Source of the DNA: Bacillota bacterium
GTDB taxonomy: Bacteria; Bacillota; Clostridia; Lachnospirales; Lachnospiraceae
Length of the DNA: 45,220 nucleotides
Assembly (NCBI GenBank): GCA_023663285.1
Contig: JAMPHT010000022.1
Span: 1-45,220, forward strand
Direction: 5' to 3'
A program made the translations under genes and the position numbers. Below are positions 15,633 to 23,616 of the stretch, one piece after another. The notes beneath the pieces were generated by a model. It made no database searches, was not told where the DNA came from, and saw nothing but the letters and a program-made list of their open reading frames with translations. Numbering within the stretch: position 1 is the first letter of the stretch; each line of letters starts with the position of its first letter.

Positions 15633-15661
15633 TTGACTTGTCGGCCAAGTAATGCTATAAT
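15633..15661 (+). promoter_or_regulatory. Strong promoter of nrdD
   Basis: TTGACT (15633-15638), 17 bases, TATAAT (15656-15661). A short hairpin GCGGC/GCCGC (15674-15686) lies in the leader ahead of the GGTGGGAGG ribosome site. Confidence 0.85.
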
Positions 15662-15708
15662 AGAAGATACAGCGCGGCTTTGCCGCAAAGACAGGTGGGA
15701 GGTTTGGT

Positions 15709-18096
15709 ATGCAGGTTATTAAGAGGAACGGGGAAAGAGCTGAGTTTACGCTGACAAAGATCAATGATGCCATTATGAAGGCGTTTCATGCAACGCAGAT
15801 GAGTTATACAAATGACATTATCGATCTGCTTGCGTTACGTGTGACGGCCGATTTCCAGAGTAAGGTAAAGGACGACGGAGTCCACGTAGAGGATATTCAG
15901 GACAGCGTAGAGCGCGTTCTGGGACAGGCCGGTTACGAGGAAGTGGCAAAGGCATATATCCTGTACCGTAAACAGCGGGAGAAAATGCGTACTATGACTT
16001 CCACGATCCTGGACTATAAAGAGGTGGTGAACGGCTATGTAAAGGTAGAGGACTGGCGGGTGAAGGAGAATTCTACCGTCACCTATTCCGTGGGAGGGCT
16101 TATCTTGAGCAACTCCGGCGCCGTTACTGCCAATTACTGGCTGTCGGAGATCTATGATGAAGAGATTGCCGACGCCCACAGGAATGCGGACATCCATATT
16201 CATGACCTTTCCATGCTCACCGGGTACTGCGCAGGCTGGTCCCTGAAACAGCTGATTCAGGAAGGGCTTGGCGGCATCACGGGCAAGATCACTTCCGCAC
16301 CGGCGAGACATCTTTCTGTGCTTTGCAATCAGATGGTGAATTTCTTAGGCATCATGCAGAATGAATGGGCGGGCGCCCAGGCATTCTCATCTTTTGACAC
16401 TTACCTCGCGCCCTTTGTCAAAGTGGATCATCTGGAGTACGGCGAGGTGAAAAAGTGCATCGAGGCTTTTGTATACGGTGTGAATACTCCCAGCCGCTGG
16501 GGCACCCAGGCGCCTTTTTCCAACATTACCCTGGATTGGACGGTGCCGGACGATCTGGCGGAGCTGCCTGCCATTGTAGGCGGCAGGGAGATGGACTTTA
16601 AATATAAGGACTGCAAGCCGGAAATGGATATGGTCAACAGGGCGTTTATCGAGACTATGATCGAGGGGGACGCCAACGGCAGAGGGTTCCAGTACCCCAT
16701 TCCCACCTATTCCATCACCAGGGATTTTGACTGGTCCGACACGGAAAATAACAGGCTTTTGTTTGAAATGACGGCAAAGTATGGGACGCCTTACTTTTCC
16801 AATTATATCAATTCGGATATGCAGCCCAGCGACGTGCGGAGTATGTGCTGCCGCCTTCGCCTTGACTTGAGAGAGCTTCGGAAAAAGACGGGCGGATTCT
16901 TTGGCTCCGGTGAGAGCACAGGCAGCGTGGGTGTGGTAACCATCAATCTGCCCAGGATCGCTTATCTGGCCTCGGATGAGAATGACTTTTTCACCAGGCT
17001 CAACCATATGATGGATGTGGCGGCACGTTCCCTGAAGATCAAGAGGCAGGTCATTTCCAAACTGCTGGAGGAGGGGCTGTATCCCTATACCAAACGGTAT
17101 CTGGGCTCTTTTGAGAACCATTTTTCCACCATTGGGCTGATCGGCATGAACGAGGCGGGGCTGAACGCCAACTGGCTCCGGGAGGACATGACCAGTGTAA
17201 AGACCCAGGAGTTCGCAAAGAAGGTGCTGAACCATATGCGCAGCCGTCTCTCTGATTATCAGGAGCAGTACGGTGATTTATACAATCTGGAGGCTACGCC
17301 CGCAGAGAGCACTACCTACCGTCTCGCCAAGCATGACAAGAAGCGCTGGCCTGCGATCAAAACGGCAGGAAAACCGGGAGATACCCCTTATTATACCAAT
17401 TCCTCCCATCTGCCTGTGGACTATACCACCGACATTTTTGACGCGCTGGATATTCAGGATGAGCTGCAGACTCTGTACACATCGGGAACAGTGTTCCACG
17501 CTTTCCTGGGGGAGAAGTTGCCTGACTGGAAAGCGGCGGCGGCTCTGGTGCGCAAGATTGCGGAGAACTATAAGCTGCCCTATTATACTCTGTCGCCCAC
17601 TTACTCTATCTGTAAGACCCATGGCTATCTGGCGGGGGAGGTGAAGGTCTGTCCTCACTGCGGGGAAAGGACGGAGGTCTATAGTCGTATCACAGGCTAT
17701 TACCGTCCCGTGCAGAACTGGAACGACGGCAAGCTGCAGGAGTACGCGAACCGTACCGAGTATGACGTCGAACATTCCGTGCTGAAGCGTCCCACCAGAA
17801 GCGTGGTCACCTTGTCCAATTTTGCGGAGGAGCCTCAGGTGGAGGTGGAGCAGCCCAGGGATGTCAGATATCTGTTTACTACAAAGACCTGCCCCAACTG
17901 TAAGCTGGCGAAGGAATATCTGAAGGGTGTGCATTACGTGGCGGTGGACGCCGAGGAAAACATTGAGCTGGCAGGGCGTTACGGTGTGATGCAGGCACCC
18001 ACCCTGGTGGTGGTGAACGGCGACAGCCAGAAGAAGTATGTCAATGCCTCCAACATCAAAAAATATGCGGAACAGATGAGCGGGGTCCTGGTATGA
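15709..18096 (+). CDS. nrdD: Anaerobic (class III) ribonucleoside-triphosphate reductase with C-terminal glutaredoxin-like domain
   Basis: NrdD reduces ribonucleotides to deoxyribonucleotides with a glycyl radical and is needed for DNA synthesis without oxygen. The 795 residues start with an ATP-cone regulatory domain (about 3-90, VIKRNGERAEFTLTKI), followed by the barrel with the finger-loop region. The radical site is SRITGYYRPVQNW with Gly663, next to the Cys/His metal site that includes CPHC (Cys648, Cys651). The last 75 or so residues are an added thioredoxin/glutaredoxin-like domain with TCPNCK (Cys728, Cys731) and a cis-proline segment MQAPTLVVV. This may deliver the electrons, as in NrdD enzymes that depend on a redoxin rather than formate. 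The activase gene nrdG, often adjacent, is not here; the stop overlaps pyrF by 4 bases. Confidence 0.96.
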   Translation: MQVIKRNGERAEFTLTKINDAIMKAFHATQMSYTNDIIDLLALRVTADFQSKVKDDGVHVEDIQDSVERVLGQAGYEEVAKAYILYRKQREKMRTMTSTILDYKEVVNGYVKVEDWRVKENSTVTYSVGGLILSNSGAVTANYWLSEIYDEEIADAHRNADIHIHDLSMLTGYCAGWSLKQLIQEGLGGITGKITSAPARHLSVLCNQMVNFLGIMQNEWAGAQAFSSFDTYLAPFVKVDHLEYGEVKKCIEAFVYGVNTPSRWGTQAPFSNITLDWTVPDDLAELPAIVGGREMDFKYKDCKPEMDMVNRAFIETMIEGDANGRGFQYPIPTYSITRDFDWSDTENNRLLFEMTAKYGTPYFSNYINSDMQPSDVRSMCCRLRLDLRELRKKTGGFFGSGESTGSVGVVTINLPRIAYLASDENDFFTRLNHMMDVAARSLKIKRQVISKLLEEGLYPYTKRYLGSFENHFSTIGLIGMNEAGLNANWLREDMTSVKTQEFAKKVLNHMRSRLSDYQEQYGDLYNLEATPAESTTYRLAKHDKKRWPAIKTAGKPGDTPYYTNSSHLPVDYTTDIFDALDIQDELQTLYTSGTVFHAFLGEKLPDWKAAAALVRKIAENYKLPYYTLSPTYSICKTHGYLAGEVKVCPHCGERTEVYSRITGYYRPVQNWNDGKLQEYANRTEYDVEHSVLKRPTRSVVTLSNFAEEPQVEVEQPRDVRYLFTTKTCPNCKLAKEYLKGVHYVAVDAEENIELAGRYGVMQAPTLVVVNGDSQKKYVNASNIKKYAEQMSGVLV

Positions 18097-19031
18097 TAAA
18101 TAGACTGATCGAAAAGATTCAGAAAACAAACGCGCCTATTGTGGTGGGTCTGGACCCCATGCTGAAGTATGTGCCGGAGCAGATAAAGCAGAAGGCTTTC
18201 CGGGAGTACGGCGAGACTCCGGAGGGCGCTGCGGAGGCGGTCTGGCAGTACAATAAGGGGATCGTGGATGCGGTTTATGACCTGATTCCCGCGGTGAAGC
18301 CTCAGGTTGCCATGTATGAGCAGTTTGGCATTCCGGGTATGACTGCCTTTCAAAAGACGGTGGATTACTGCCGGGAAAAGGAGCTGGTGGTCATTGGTGA
18401 CGTGAAGCGCGGCGATATCGGCTCTACCTCGGAGGCATATGCGGTGGGCCATCTGGGCAGGGTCCAGGTAGGGAGCAGCGTGTGTACGGGCTTTAACGAG
18501 GATTTTGTGACTGTGAACCCTTATCTGGGTTCCGATGGCGTGAAGCCCTTTACCAAAGTATGCGCTCAGGAGAAAAAGGGCATTTTCGTGCTGGTAAAGA
18601 CCTCTAATCCCAGCAGCGGGGAGTTTCAGGACAGGCTCATCGACGGCAGGCCCCTGTACGAGCACGTGGGGGAGCAGGTGTCAGCCTGGGGAGCGGAATG
18701 TATGCCGGAGAGCGGGACGTACAGTTATGTGGGGGCGGTGGTGGGAGCCACTTACCCTGAGCAGGGAAAGATATTGAGAAAGCTGATGCCGAATACTTTT
18801 ATCCTGGTGCCGGGATACGGGGCCCAGGGCGGAAAGGGCGTTGATCTGGTACATTTTTTTAACGAGGACGGTCTGGGAGCCATCATCAATTCTTCCAGAG
18901 GAATCATAGCGGCATACCAGCAGGAGAAGTATGCGGAGTACGGACCGGAGGCTTATGCCGACGCTTCCAGGGCGGCGGTGCTGGATATGAAAGCGGATAT
19001 TCTGGCGGCGTTGGAAGCGAAGAATTACTGA
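18093..19031 (+). CDS. pyrF: Orotidine 5'-phosphate decarboxylase (long, type 2 form)
   Basis: PyrF converts OMP to UMP, the last step of pyrimidine synthesis. The 312-residue length and the VVIGDVKRGDIGSTSEAYA motif (residues about 104-122, with the catalytic Asp-Lys-Asp set) mark the longer type 2 family. Early substrate residues (VVGLDPMLKYVP) and the late phosphate-binding FILVPGYGAQGG are intact. ATG 18093 overlaps the nrdD stop (ATGA), so translation is coupled to the reductase. That links the final pyrimidine step with dNTP supply, although the rest of the pyrimidine genes are elsewhere; pyrE lies 8 kb downstream under its own promoter. Confidence 0.96.
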   Translation: MINRLIEKIQKTNAPIVVGLDPMLKYVPEQIKQKAFREYGETPEGAAEAVWQYNKGIVDAVYDLIPAVKPQVAMYEQFGIPGMTAFQKTVDYCREKELVVIGDVKRGDIGSTSEAYAVGHLGRVQVGSSVCTGFNEDFVTVNPYLGSDGVKPFTKVCAQEKKGIFVLVKTSNPSSGEFQDRLIDGRPLYEHVGEQVSAWGAECMPESGTYSYVGAVVGATYPEQGKILRKLMPNTFILVPGYGAQGGKGVDLVHFFNEDGLGAIINSSRGIIAAYQQEKYAEYGPEAYADASRAAVLDMKADILAALEAKNY

Positions 19032-19130
19032 GAGGGACGGCGGAGCAAGGGCGCCTGATTGGATATTCCGGCTCCGCAGAGCGGAAATCACGGGTACTAC
19101 GATAAAGATTGGAAGCAGGAGGGTGTAAGG

Positions 19131-19730
19131 ATGAATATAGTCTGTCTGGATCTGGAGGGAGTGCTGGTGCCGGAGATCTGGATCGCCTTTGCGGAGGCAA
19201 GCGGCATTTCGGAGTTGCGGAGGACTACCCGCGACGAGCCGGATTATGACAAGCTGATGCGCTGGCGTATCGGTATTCTGAAGGAACACGGCCTGGGGCT
19301 GAAGGAGATTCAGGACACCATCGCCACCATTCAGCCTCTGCCGGGCGCAAAGGAGTTTCTGGATGAGCTGAGAAGTATTTCCCAGGTCATCATCATCAGC
19401 GATACCTTTACGCAGTTTGCCTCTCCGCTGATGGAGAAGCTGGGGCGGCCCACCATATTCTGCAACTCTCTGGAGGTGGCGGAGAGCGGTGAGATCACAG
19501 GCTTTAAGATGCGGATCGAGAATTCCAAGCTGACCACGGTGCGGGCGCTGCAGTCCATCGGTTATGATACCATTGCCAGCGGGGACAGCTATAATGATCT
19601 GGCTATGATCCAGGCAAGCAAAGCGGGCTTTCTCTTCAGAAGTACGGATAAGATCAAGACGGAGCATCCTGAGCTGCCTGCCTTTGAAGATTACGAAGAA
19701 CTGCTGGCGGCTATCAGGGCGGCGCTGTGA
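19131..19730 (+). CDS. thrH: ThrH-type HAD phosphatase (phosphoserine phosphatase / homoserine phosphotransferase)
   Basis: A 199-residue HAD enzyme very like ThrH of Pseudomonas, which removes phosphate from phosphoserine and can pass it to homoserine. The HAD motifs are LDLEGVLVPE (Asp7 nucleophile, Glu9), IISDTF (motif II), Lys in ENSKLTTV (motif III) and GDSYNDLAM (motif IV). The TTRDEPDYDKLM segment of the cap also matches ThrH. The start is ATG 19131, 7 bases after AGGAGGG, and gives the normal family length; a TTG frame from 19059 adds an unlikely tail. It follows pyrF by 99 bases with no promoter that I can see, so it may be in the nrdD-pyrF transcript. The physiological substrate is not certain. 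Confidence 0.88.
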   Translation: MNIVCLDLEGVLVPEIWIAFAEASGISELRRTTRDEPDYDKLMRWRIGILKEHGLGLKEIQDTIATIQPLPGAKEFLDELRSISQVIIISDTFTQFASPLMEKLGRPTIFCNSLEVAESGEITGFKMRIENSKLTTVRALQSIGYDTIASGDSYNDLAMIQASKAGFLFRSTDKIKTEHPELPAFEDYEELLAAIRAAL

Positions 19731-19773
19731 GCTCAAGATCATTCCCGCAGGCAAAACAACGCAGTTGACTTTG

Positions 19774-19803
19774 TACCGGGACTGTGAAGCGGCAGCCCCG
19801 GTA
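19774..19803 (+). terminator. Hairpin after thrH, weak terminator
   Basis: TACCGGG (19774-19780) pairs with CCCGGTA (19797-19803), a perfect 7-bp stem with a 16-base loop, followed only by TATTTAAATT. It may end the nrdD-pyrF-thrH transcript. The rest of 19804-20082 is A-rich, contains small palindromes (AAAACGTTTT near 19829; TCGGA/TCCGA near 19910-19925) and holds no gene. Confidence 0.4.
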
Positions 19804-20082
19804 TATTTAAATTCATCATTTTTAACAAACAAAAAACGTTTTCCAAAAGAAAAATTCGTTCTTCGGGAGAAGAAAGAGTTTTCCATCACTAAACTTTTTG
19901 GCAGATTGTTTCGGAAAAAGCTCCGAACATTGCGTGTTTATGCGGCTGACGCTGAAAATGAGACGAAAAATGAAAAAATAAAGTTGCGAAACTTGAGGAG
20001 AAAAAAGTTCGATGAAAAGGGAAAATTGCACAAATAGCATCAAGATTTCTCGATTTTTTGTAAGAACTGCACAAAAACAGGG

Positions 20083-20111
20083 TTGACGATAAAGAAAACC
20101 TATGCTAACAT
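20083..20111 (+). promoter_or_regulatory. Promoter of the starch/maltodextrin operon
   Basis: TTGACG (20083-20088), 17 bases, TAACAT (20106-20111). Transcription would begin near 20118 with a leader of about 75 bases. No clear catabolite-response element or LacI-type operator was found around it. Confidence 0.7.
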
Positions 20112-20191
20112 GAAATCAAGCTACAGTGAGCAGGATACATTGAGCCGGATAGATTGCAAAAAACGGTGTAGGCGAGAGAGCAGTGAACAGT

Positions 20192-21799
20192 ATGAAAAAG
20201 AAATATCATTTTAGCAGACGGATCCTATGCTGGCTGCTTGCGGCAGGAATGACGGCCGGGCTGGCCGGCTGCGGAGAGAAGCCTGCGGAGGTGGATCCGA
20301 TAGACGATAATTATCGTGTGTTCTATGAGATATTTACAGGTTCTTTCTCGGATTCCAACGGTGATGGCATCGGGGACCTGAGAGGGATCATCAATCGAAT
20401 GGATTACCTGAATGATGGGAATATTAATTCCGGGGAAAGCCTTGGGATCCAGGGGATATGGCTGACGCCTATCTTTTCTTCTCCCTCCTATCATAAATAT
20501 GATGTGGCTGATTATTATGCAATAGACAGCGACTTTGGCACGGAGGAGGATCTGAAGGAGCTCCTTGCCATATGTCATGAGCGGAATGTGAAAGTGATAC
20601 TGGATCTGGTCCTGAATCATACTTCTTCCTCGCACCCCTGGTTTATCAGCTTTGCGGATGCTCATAAGAACGGAGATACCGCAAGCCCCTACTATGACTA
20701 TTATACCTTTGTGACGAAGGATACCCAGGTCGGCGGAAGGGCTTACCGCACCATACCGGGCTGTACGGATGAATATTATGAGTGCAACTTCAGCGGGGAT
20801 ATGCCGGAGCTGAATTACGATAATGAAGCGGTCAGGCAGGAGGCCCTTAAGATCGCAAAGTATTATATCGATTTGGGTGTGGACGGGTTTCGGTTTGACG
20901 CGATCAAGTATGTTTATTATAATGATACCGAAAAGTCTGCTGATTTCTGGAACTGGTACATGAACGAGCTTCGGGCGTATAAAGAGGACATTTATTGCGT
21001 AGGCGAGTGCTGGTCCTCCGATCAGGAGACATTGGAATATGTCGGCGGCCTGAACTGCTTTAATTTCCAGGTGGGCCAGGGAGAGGGCGTGTTGACCAAG
21101 GCGGTCAGAAACGGTCAGATCAATGCCTTTACCGGATATATAGAGAGCTATCAGGATAAGGTCCTTGCCGAGAACAGTGAAAGCGGCATGATCTGCAATT
21201 TCCTGGCCAACCATGATACGGACAGAGCCGCCGGCTTCCTGAACGTAAGCACAGGCAATGCCCAGATGGCTGCCAATCTGCTGATTCTTTGCAGCGGATC
21301 GCCCTTCCTATATTACGGCGAAGAGATTGGGATGAAGGGGACTAGGGGAGGCGCAAATACGGACGCCAACCGCCGCCTTGCCATGCTGTGGGGAGACGGC
21401 GATACCGTAAAGGACCCGGTGGGGAGTGATTTCTCATCGGATAAACAGCAGAATGGAACCGTGGTGGACCAGCTTAGCGATGAGAACAGCCTGTATCATT
21501 ATTATGCAGAGGTGATCGCAGTCCGTAACCGGCATCCGGAGATCGCCAGGGGAGATTATAAGTCGGTCAGCTCCAAATATAGTGAACTGGGCGGATTTGA
21601 GATCACCTATGGAGATTCCACTATACTGCTTCTGCACAATACCTCGGCGGAAGAGATGGAGATCGACCTTTCTTCCATGACGGGAGTGACCGGGGAATAC
21701 ACAAGGGTGACGGATTTTGTGGGATTGGGCAGCGGAGCAAGCCTGAAGGGTTCCACACTGAAAATCGGCGCAAGGACCAGCGTTGTTCTTGAAAAATAA
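20192..21799 (+). CDS. Secreted GH13 alpha-amylase-family lipoprotein
   Basis: A glycoside hydrolase family 13 enzyme anchored outside the membrane, expected to cut alpha-1,4 glucans into dextrins for the transporter encoded next. The 535 residues have a lipoprotein signal (basic MKKKYHFSRR, lipobox LAGC, Cys27), then the GH13 barrel: QGIWLTPIF, DLVLNH (region I), GFRFDAIKY with nucleophile Asp236 (region II), GEC with acid Glu272 (region III) and NHDTDR with Asp342 (region IV), and a C-terminal beta domain. A GDGIGDLRGI segment early on is the usual calcium/oligo-1,6 type region. ATG 20192 is preferred to GTG 20183, which sits only 2 bases from the GAGAG ribosome site. Exact product specificity (amylase, neopullulanase) cannot be told. 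Confidence 0.93.
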   Translation: MKKKYHFSRRILCWLLAAGMTAGLAGCGEKPAEVDPIDDNYRVFYEIFTGSFSDSNGDGIGDLRGIINRMDYLNDGNINSGESLGIQGIWLTPIFSSPSYHKYDVADYYAIDSDFGTEEDLKELLAICHERNVKVILDLVLNHTSSSHPWFISFADAHKNGDTASPYYDYYTFVTKDTQVGGRAYRTIPGCTDEYYECNFSGDMPELNYDNEAVRQEALKIAKYYIDLGVDGFRFDAIKYVYYNDTEKSADFWNWYMNELRAYKEDIYCVGECWSSDQETLEYVGGLNCFNFQVGQGEGVLTKAVRNGQINAFTGYIESYQDKVLAENSESGMICNFLANHDTDRAAGFLNVSTGNAQMAANLLILCSGSPFLYYGEEIGMKGTRGGANTDANRRLAMLWGDGDTVKDPVGSDFSSDKQQNGTVVDQLSDENSLYHYYAEVIAVRNRHPEIARGDYKSVSSKYSELGGFEITYGDSTILLLHNTSAEEMEIDLSSMTGVTGEYTRVTDFVGLGSGASLKGSTLKIGARTSVVLEK

Positions 21800-21889
21800 T
21801 GATATTCATAAAAGAATGGTATTCATTTTGGTATTAGGGGATCTACAAGGATTCCTTTAATATAAAAATATAAGGAAGAGGAGAGAAAA

Positions 21890-23500
21890 ATGAAAAAGAA
21901 ATTAGTAAAATTTCTTGCTATGGGCCTGGCTTTGACCATGACAATGGGTCTGGCAGCCTGTGGCAACAACGACAGCGGCAACGGCAGCGGAGCCGGTGAT
22001 TCAGGAAATGGGGGGGGCGCAGGAACGGCTGGTGACAGCACCGATCTGAGTTCTCTGGCCGGCACCTATGACATTACCCTTTGGGTGTCCGAGTCTCCAG
22101 GCGTTGCTGAGCTGACACAGGAGCAGATCAAGAGATTCTGCGAGGCAAACCCCGGCATTGTGATCAATGCCACAGTAGAAGGCATTTCCGAATCAAACTC
22201 TGCGTCCAATATGATCACGGATGTGGAGAGCGGAGCGGATATTTTCTGCTTTGCACAGGATCAGTTGACCCGTCTGGTAGAGGCAGGCGCGCTGAACAAG
22301 CTGGGAACAAAGACAGCTGAGACCGTCAGAGAGCTGGATACAGAGGTTTCCGTTAATGCTGCATCCGTAGGAAATGAGTTGTACTGCTATCCCCTGACCG
22401 CAGACAACGGATATTTCATGTTCTATGATAAGAGCGTTGTGAAGGAAGAGCATCTGGGAAGCCTGGAAGACATTATCGCTGACTGCGAAGCGGCGGGAAG
22501 AATGTTCTCCATGGAGTGTGAGACCTCCGCATGGTATACCGCATCCTTCTTCTTTGCAACGGGATGTGTTTCGGATTGGACCACCGATACAAGCGGTTCC
22601 TTCACCAGCGTAAATGATACCTTCAATTCACCTGAAGGCCTGATTGCCATGAAGGGTATGGAGAAGCTGGTGAAGTCTCCTTGCTTTATGTCCTCATCCA
22701 CGGCGGCTGATTTCGCAGCGGCAACTCCTTCCGCAGTGGTCATCTGTGGTACTTGGGGTTCAAAGGATGCCAAGGAGGCCCTTGGTGAAAATTACGGCGT
22801 TGCAGAAATGCCTTCCTTTACCGTTGACGGACAGACCTATCATCTGGGCTCTTACTCAGGTTGTAAGCTGATGGGCGTCAAGCCTCAGGCGGACGCTACT
22901 AAGGGCGCTGTTCTGCAGCAGCTGGCTCTTTACCTGACCAACGCTGAGTGCTCTCTGGAGAGATATGAGCTGCAGGGCTGGGGTCCCGCTAACAAGGAAG
23001 CTATGGCGAACGAGGCTGTTCAGGCTGATGAAGCTCTGATCGCATTCAACGCACAGGGACCTTACGCTATTCCTCAGGGCAATATCCACGGCTCCTGGTG
23101 GGATATCGCAAAGCTGCTGGGCACCAATGCCCGTGAGGCTAAGACAGACGCTGATCTTCAGGCAGGTCTGGATGCATATACCGTTTCCATCGAGGCATTG
23201 TTCCAGATGTCAGAGGAGCAGAAGAACGCATTCTCTCTGATTGGCTCGTTTGCCGGATATAACTGGGATACGGATGTGCCCATGACTGAGGATCCCGCAG
23301 GCACCTGGACGGCAGAGCAGGAGTTCAAGGCAGGCGACGAGTTCAAGGTTCGCCAGGGCGCAAGCTGGGATGTGAACTTCGGCGCAGACGGCGCTGCAGG
23401 CGGAGACAATATTGTGATCGAGGCGGACGGGACTTATGTTGTAACGCTGGTTTATGACAGCGCGGCAGGGACTGCTACGCTTACCGTAACAGCTAAGTAA
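21890..23500 (+). CDS. Maltodextrin-type solute-binding lipoprotein with C-terminal starch-binding-like domain
   Basis: The extracellular binding protein (family 1, MalE-like) that hands glucans to the permeases encoded downstream. Signal peptide and lipobox LAAC put the lipid on Cys24; a Gly/Asn/Ser-rich linker (25-50) follows. The binding fold runs from YDITLWVSESPG to about residue 445. At 536 residues it is over 100 longer than a normal MalE. The extra end (about 450-536: FAGYNWDTDVPM, DPAGTWTAEQEFKAGDEFKV, SWDVNFGADGA, GTYVVTLVYD) strongly recalls the SusE/SusF-type starch-binding beta-sandwich. It would let one lipoprotein both hold the polymer and capture its fragments. AGGAAGAGGAGAG precedes the start. 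The preceding 90 bases contain no clear promoter, so it is probably read from the amylase promoter. Confidence 0.9.
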   Translation: MKKKLVKFLAMGLALTMTMGLAACGNNDSGNGSGAGDSGNGGGAGTAGDSTDLSSLAGTYDITLWVSESPGVAELTQEQIKRFCEANPGIVINATVEGISESNSASNMITDVESGADIFCFAQDQLTRLVEAGALNKLGTKTAETVRELDTEVSVNAASVGNELYCYPLTADNGYFMFYDKSVVKEEHLGSLEDIIADCEAAGRMFSMECETSAWYTASFFFATGCVSDWTTDTSGSFTSVNDTFNSPEGLIAMKGMEKLVKSPCFMSSSTAADFAAATPSAVVICGTWGSKDAKEALGENYGVAEMPSFTVDGQTYHLGSYSGCKLMGVKPQADATKGAVLQQLALYLTNAECSLERYELQGWGPANKEAMANEAVQADEALIAFNAQGPYAIPQGNIHGSWWDIAKLLGTNAREAKTDADLQAGLDAYTVSIEALFQMSEEQKNAFSLIGSFAGYNWDTDVPMTEDPAGTWTAEQEFKAGDEFKVRQGASWDVNFGADGAAGGDNIVIEADGTYVVTLVYDSAAGTATLTVTAK

Positions 23501-23531
23501 TCATACCGCTGTGATTTGAAATATGACGCGG

Positions 23532-23565
23532 AAAAGCTGTCCCGGCAGCAGCCGGGGCAGCTTTT
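23532..23565 (+). terminator. Strong intra-operon hairpin after the binding-protein gene
   Basis: Fifteen base pairs with one G-U: AAAAGCTGTCCCGGC (23532-23546) with GCCGGGGCAGCTTTT (23551-23565), loop AGCA, ending in TTTT then ATAAAA. It should end most transcripts here, or protect the 3' end, so that binding protein exceeds permease, as in other sugar ABC operons. Confidence 0.85.
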
Positions 23566-23616
23566 ATAAAACAGGGAACCAGAGACTTCTTATAAAAAAA
23601 GATGAGGCGGATGACT

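Noticed and set aside
18681-19889. A 402-codon minus-strand open frame over pyrF and thrH
   Set aside because: Both plus-strand genes are clearly real with intact motifs; the antisense product matches nothing.
19684-20037. A 117-codon open frame rich in Lys, Glu and Arg after thrH
   Set aside because: It starts inside thrH, has no ribosome site, and its composition is simply that of A-rich noncoding DNA.
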